From Spirochaetota bacterium (GTDB taxonomy: Bacteria > Spirochaetota > Brachyspiria > Brachyspirales > JACRPF01): a stretch of DNA of 64,000 bases. The position numbers and the translations under genes were made by a program. The stretch spans positions 145,458-209,457 of the forward strand of contig JACRPF010000006.1 of the NCBI GenBank assembly GCA_016214035.1. Reading direction: 5' to 3'. Below are positions 60,096-64,000 of this stretch, in pieces. The notes beneath the pieces were generated by a model, which saw only the letters and a program-made list of their open reading frames with translations, was not told the origin of the DNA and did no database searches. Each line of letters opens with the position of its first letter. Position 1 is the stretch's first letter.

Positions 60096-61697
60096 TCAGG
60101 AAACGATCTCTTCATACTTCTCGCGGTGCTTCATCATCACCACGCTGCCGTCACGCAGTATCAGGACGCGTGCCGGACGTGCATGGAGATTGGTGTTCGA
60201 CGCATAAAACTGCGCGCTGTAGGCACCGGTGTCGTGCGTGAGAAGGACGTCGCCGCGTTTGGGCTTTCGTATCAGCGCCACTTTGTACCGCGCCGGAAGA
60301 TCGGTGGAGTAGCATTGATTGCCGGCGATGAATGTTTCAAACGGGAAAACATCCTTTTTCCCGAGGTCATTCGCGACAGCCCACTTGTTCACCGGTACGT
60401 TCGAGAACAATCCGCCGAACGAGGTGACCCCGGCGTCGATGGTTACGAGGTTGTAGAGTTCATTCATTCTGCGCACCTGCACAACGCGGGTGAGCGTTAT
60501 ACCGCTCTTTTCAACGAGACTGCGCCCGGGTTCTATCACGAACGTGGGCTCGCCTATTTCCTTGAGCGCCTCGATGGTGGTGACACGCCTGCCCTTCACG
60601 GTTATCGTCCCAGACAATATCGCGCGGAGCATTTTTTCACGCGGATACGATGTGTAGTTCTCTTTGCCGGTCCACACGACAGGATTCTCGGCGTCCTTGA
60701 TGATGCGAAACCCGCCGTTATCACCGCCCCAGACCCAGTACTTTGTGGTATCGCCTTTCAGCGCACGCTCATGCCCGTAGCGTATCTTTTCCTTGATGTC
60801 AGACCACTCGCGTTCTTCCAGATAGTTTACCGGAAATCCGCCGCCGATATTGATATGCGTGCACGGAAAACCCGCCTTCTGCGCATCGATGGTAAGTTCG
60901 ATGAGTTTGCCGGTCACATGGAGATACGGCTCAAGGTCAATCACCTGCGATCCAACGTGTGTATGGAAACCGATGAAACGCATATGCGGATGCGCCGCAA
61001 GCAATTTAAAGAACGGCTTTACCGATGAAATCGAGCAGCCGAATTTCGTCCACCAGCCGGATGTGGTGAAAAGCACGTCCTTGCTCGTACCCATGGCAAA
61101 ACCGCAGATACGGAGCATGACACGGGGCGTTGCGTTCATCTCGCGGGCAATCTGCGATATGATAAGGAATTCCTCGGTATCATTGCAGATTAGTATCATA
61201 TCTTTCGATATCGCAAGCCGTATCAGCGCATCCGATTTCGCATTCCCGTTCACTTCGATGTTCTTCGGTAAAACACCGCCGTCGAGCGCGCTCTGCGCCT
61301 CATTGTCGGAGGTGACATCGGCACCGATGCCCTCCTGCGCCATGACCTTCAATACAGCTATCTGCGGATTAGACTTCGCCGCGAAGCGTATCTCCCCTTT
61401 CGGGTACAATTCCTGAAAAACAGTTTTATATGCCGTTATCGCCGCAACAATCGGCGACGAATGATACACGTGCAGCGGAAGATCATAGTGCTTTTCCAGC
61501 CACGAGACCGGATAGCCGCCGATCATCGCTTCCGGACCGCTCAGGTCGATGAACTTTTCACCGGAAACGCCGGACGGTTTGAACGCGGTCTCGTCACGAC
61601 GGATGTTGTCCGTCTCTTTATCACGCTGATTACCGGCCAGTAAGCCCGCTGCTACCGTACCGGATATCGATGAGAATAAAAAGCGACGCCTGTCCAT
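60096..61697 (-). CDS. Fold-III PLP-dependent decarboxylase (DAP/ornithine decarboxylase family) with Tat-like signal
   Basis: MDRRRFLFSSISGTVAAGLLAG; RFAAKSNPQ; GADVTSDNE; HTHVGSQV; INIGGGFPVNY; EPGRSLVE; GNQCYSTD. Confidence 0.85.
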   Translation of the reverse strand: MDRRRFLFSSISGTVAAGLLAGNQRDKETDNIRRDETAFKPSGVSGEKFIDLSGPEAMIGGYPVSWLEKHYDLPLHVYHSSPIVAAITAYKTVFQELYPKGEIRFAAKSNPQIAVLKVMAQEGIGADVTSDNEAQSALDGGVLPKNIEVNGNAKSDALIRLAISKDMILICNDTEEFLIISQIAREMNATPRVMLRICGFAMGTSKDVLFTTSGWWTKFGCSISSVKPFFKLLAAHPHMRFIGFHTHVGSQVIDLEPYLHVTGKLIELTIDAQKAGFPCTHINIGGGFPVNYLEEREWSDIKEKIRYGHERALKGDTTKYWVWGGDNGGFRIIKDAENPVVWTGKENYTSYPREKMLRAILSGTITVKGRRVTTIEALKEIGEPTFVIEPGRSLVEKSGITLTRVVQVRRMNELYNLVTIDAGVTSFGGLFSNVPVNKWAVANDLGKKDVFPFETFIAGNQCYSTDLPARYKVALIRKPKRGDVLLTHDTGAYSAQFYASNTNLHARPARVLILRDGSVVMMKHREKYEEIVS

Positions 61698-61855
61698 AGT
61701 GGTCCTTGCTTAAATACATCCACGAATGGCTCGTGCTTCGCAGAGTTTATTGCGGTCTATGAGCATGCTGGTAGTATATGTATCATCGGTGTTCCGTCAA
61801 GCCCCTCACGAATCCGTGGTTCAGATTGCAATCGACACATCACCGTCACTGAGGT

Positions 61856-63151
61856 TCAGTACACCGGCGTGAATACCTGGATACGATTATTATATGAATC
61901 GGCAACATATACGCGCCCGGCACTGTCGACAGCAATACCCAGGGGGCCGCCGAGTTCACCGAGGTTCGTACCCGATGCACCCCAGGTCGCGATAAACCCT
62001 CCCGATGAGGTGAACTTTTGTATTCTATTGTTGTTCGCGTCGCAGACATAGATACTCCCGCCTGTATCCATGCCGATGCCGAATGGGATATTGAAATTAC
62101 CTTTGTTCGTACCGAATGTCCCCCACTTCGTGATAAAGTTTCCCGTATCGGTGAATTTCTGGATACGATGATTATTGTAATCCGAAATATAGACATTGCC
62201 GTTATTGTCAGCAAACGGATATATCATGTAATTGAAAAGCCCATTGGCGCTTCCCGATCCGCCCCAACTGGTGACAAACACGCCATTATTGCTGAACTTC
62301 TGCAGACGATTCAATGCCGTATCGGACACATACACACATTCATATTTATCTACGGCAATACCGACAGCAGTCATGAAAAAACCGGAAGCGGTACCGGCAC
62401 CTCCCCAGTTAGTGATGAAAATTCCATTACTGGTGAACTTCTGTACCCGGCAATTCCCGTAATCGGCGACATAGACATCATTATTGCTGCCGATAGCCAG
62501 ACCATGCACATAAGCGAACTGCCCCGCCGAGGGTCCGTTGCTTCCCCACGTGGCGATGAATGTCCCGTTACTGGTGAATTTCTGTACCCGACAGTTCGTG
62601 TAATCGCCGACATATACGTTACCCTCACTGTCGATTGCCACGCCGCGTACACCGCTGAACTGTCCGTTCCCGTTTCCATATGAACCCCAGGCATATGCCG
62701 CCGTATAGTTGGTCGATACCGGTACATTTGTCACGGTAATCGCTACGCTGTTCGTCACCTGAATGCCGTTAGCGTCCACTGCAACAGCTTTGATCGTAAA
62801 TGCTCCGGCTGATACGTTAGTCCATGAAAAACCATAAGGAGCATGGGCGTCATTCGTTAGTAACACCACGCCATTATAAAATGCAACATTCGTTACCGTG
62901 CCGCTGCCCGGTGTTACACTTGCCGCGATGCTGATTGAAGCGGGTGCCGCAAACAGGCTGCCGTCTGCAGGCGACGTGATCGCTACCGTAGGTGCCTGAC
63001 GTCTCGTAGCGCCAATCGCATTCGAAGTAAGCGCTTTCGAACCGCCGGGCTCATTCCAGAGCGTATCACGTTTCCCGCGGAATAGATCATACGACAGTAC
63101 GGCGGTGATACAATAAGTCGATACAATTACAAGCAATATCGCTTTTTTCAT
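61856..63151 (-). CDS. Secreted NHL-repeat beta-propeller protein with Ig-like N-terminal domain
   Basis: Six repeats of the type GNVYVGDYTNCRVQKFTSNGTFIATWGSNG; signal peptide. Confidence 0.88.
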   Translation of the reverse strand: MKKAILLVIVSTYCITAVLSYDLFRGKRDTLWNEPGGSKALTSNAIGATRRQAPTVAITSPADGSLFAAPASISIAASVTPGSGTVTNVAFYNGVVLLTNDAHAPYGFSWTNVSAGAFTIKAVAVDANGIQVTNSVAITVTNVPVSTNYTAAYAWGSYGNGNGQFSGVRGVAIDSEGNVYVGDYTNCRVQKFTSNGTFIATWGSNGPSAGQFAYVHGLAIGSNNDVYVADYGNCRVQKFTSNGIFITNWGGAGTASGFFMTAVGIAVDKYECVYVSDTALNRLQKFSNNGVFVTSWGGSGSANGLFNYMIYPFADNNGNVYISDYNNHRIQKFTDTGNFITKWGTFGTNKGNFNIPFGIGMDTGGSIYVCDANNNRIQKFTSSGGFIATWGASGTNLGELGGPLGIAVDSAGRVYVADSYNNRIQVFTPVY

Positions 63152-63173
63152 CCCCTACACTCCTGCCCCTCGG

Positions 63174-63785
63174 CTAAAACCTTATTCGATATCCGACCCC
63201 GATCTGAGGGATAAAATTCACGCGTTTCGAAAATATAATGCTCCCCGAACCCATCAGATAAATATTATACGCGCCGATCAATATCTCGGGGGTAACCTCA
63301 AGCCCACCCGATGGAACCGCACTGTCCCCCGCCACGTACAGATAATTATAACCGAACCGCAGGCGCCCATCAAGGATAAAAACGCTTTCACCGAGAAGAT
63401 GTATGATGCCGAACGCGCTCCCGCTGATGAATATGAGCGCGTAATCATTTTCCGCTATTTTCTCCTGTGAATAATCAAAGCCCGCTGCTATGCCGGCACC
63501 CAGAATACCCCAGCGCAGTTCTCCGTTTATTCCGGCAATTGCGCCGTTTCCAGCTTCAAATGATACCGCCCAGGACTTCTGTGCATTGGTGCTGGTTTCA
63601 TGCTCATTTCTGCTTTCATCGGCGACTGATGCTTCGCGAATGGAATTCGTTACCCGGCGTTGCGTATCCTGGGCAACAATAGCAGGACTTTCCTGTGCCG
63701 AAAGAAATGTGATGGAAAAGAATATGCCTATGAAGAAAAAAGCGCACCAAAAAAAAATACTATTATCATCAACCAAATGAACCAT
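63174..63785 (-). CDS. Putative outer-membrane/exported protein of unknown function
   Basis: N-terminal hydrophobic segment ending FLSAQES; ends with aromatic-terminated strand IPQIGVGYRIRF typical of OM beta barrels. Confidence 0.55.
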   Translation of the reverse strand: MVHLVDDNSIFFWCAFFFIGIFFSITFLSAQESPAIVAQDTQRRVTNSIREASVADESRNEHETSTNAQKSWAVSFEAGNGAIAGINGELRWGILGAGIAAGFDYSQEKIAENDYALIFISGSAFGIIHLLGESVFILDGRLRFGYNYLYVAGDSAVPSGGLEVTPEILIGAYNIYLMGSGSIIFSKRVNFIPQIGVGYRIRF

Positions 63786-63948
63786 GAAACAACTCCTGCG
63801 CGAATCACCCGTTATATTCTGAATATACCGCATTCCAGTGGAAAATCAAGCGAAGAACAGCCCTGGAAAATTCCCACTTAAAATGCCTATTTTATTGAAT
63901 TCGGTTTCATGATATCCTCATCCAATATTAATGCTTGGGAGGCATCGT

Positions 63949-64000
63949 ATGGAACAATCTTTTCGCGATTGGATAAATCACAAACTTGATAACAAGTGGC
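63949..64000 (+). CDS. Start of a CDS running off the window (MEQSFRDWINHKLDNKW...)
   Basis: GGGAGG SD followed by ATG at 63949; open to the end of the window. Confidence 0.5.
   Translation, partial: MEQSFRDWINHKLDNKW

Overview
This 64 kb window comes from a moderately GC-rich bacterial genome (taxon not determined). The left edge (1-8300, minus strand) is most of a group 4 [NiFe]-hydrogenase operon: HycD-like, HycE-like and HycC/NuoL-like subunits plus a HycI-like protease. It is co-directional with HydG-like and HydB-like flavin/FeS subunits and an FdhF-like molybdopterin oxidoreductase. By hand alignment that last protein has Gly at both the Mo-ligand Sec/Cys position and the conserved active-site Arg position. 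From about 8.9 to 53 kb is a carbohydrate-degradation region: AraC/XylR-type regulators, beta-helix protein, GH5-, GH10-, GH36- and GH42-like enzymes, deacetylase, MFS transporter and an M14 carboxypeptidase with carbohydrate-binding-type modules. A housekeeping block (birA, ilvN, ilvB, then ilvD, thrC, pyrR, purM) follows or is interleaved. The main non-ORF observations are: (1) a Val-rich ilvB leader peptide followed by an intrinsic terminator (attenuator); (2) an array of ten contiguous 21-bp degenerate units lying between two perfect long palindromes that share a core, with a third core copy at 60 kb; (3) a 57-bp imperfect direct repeat (a gene 3' end) flanking a two-gene glycosidase cassette; (4) palindromic operators beside promoters; (5) an AT-rich island next to a (GGAA)7 tract. 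No tRNA, rRNA or CRISPR array was recognised. All family calls are by eye and no database search was run.
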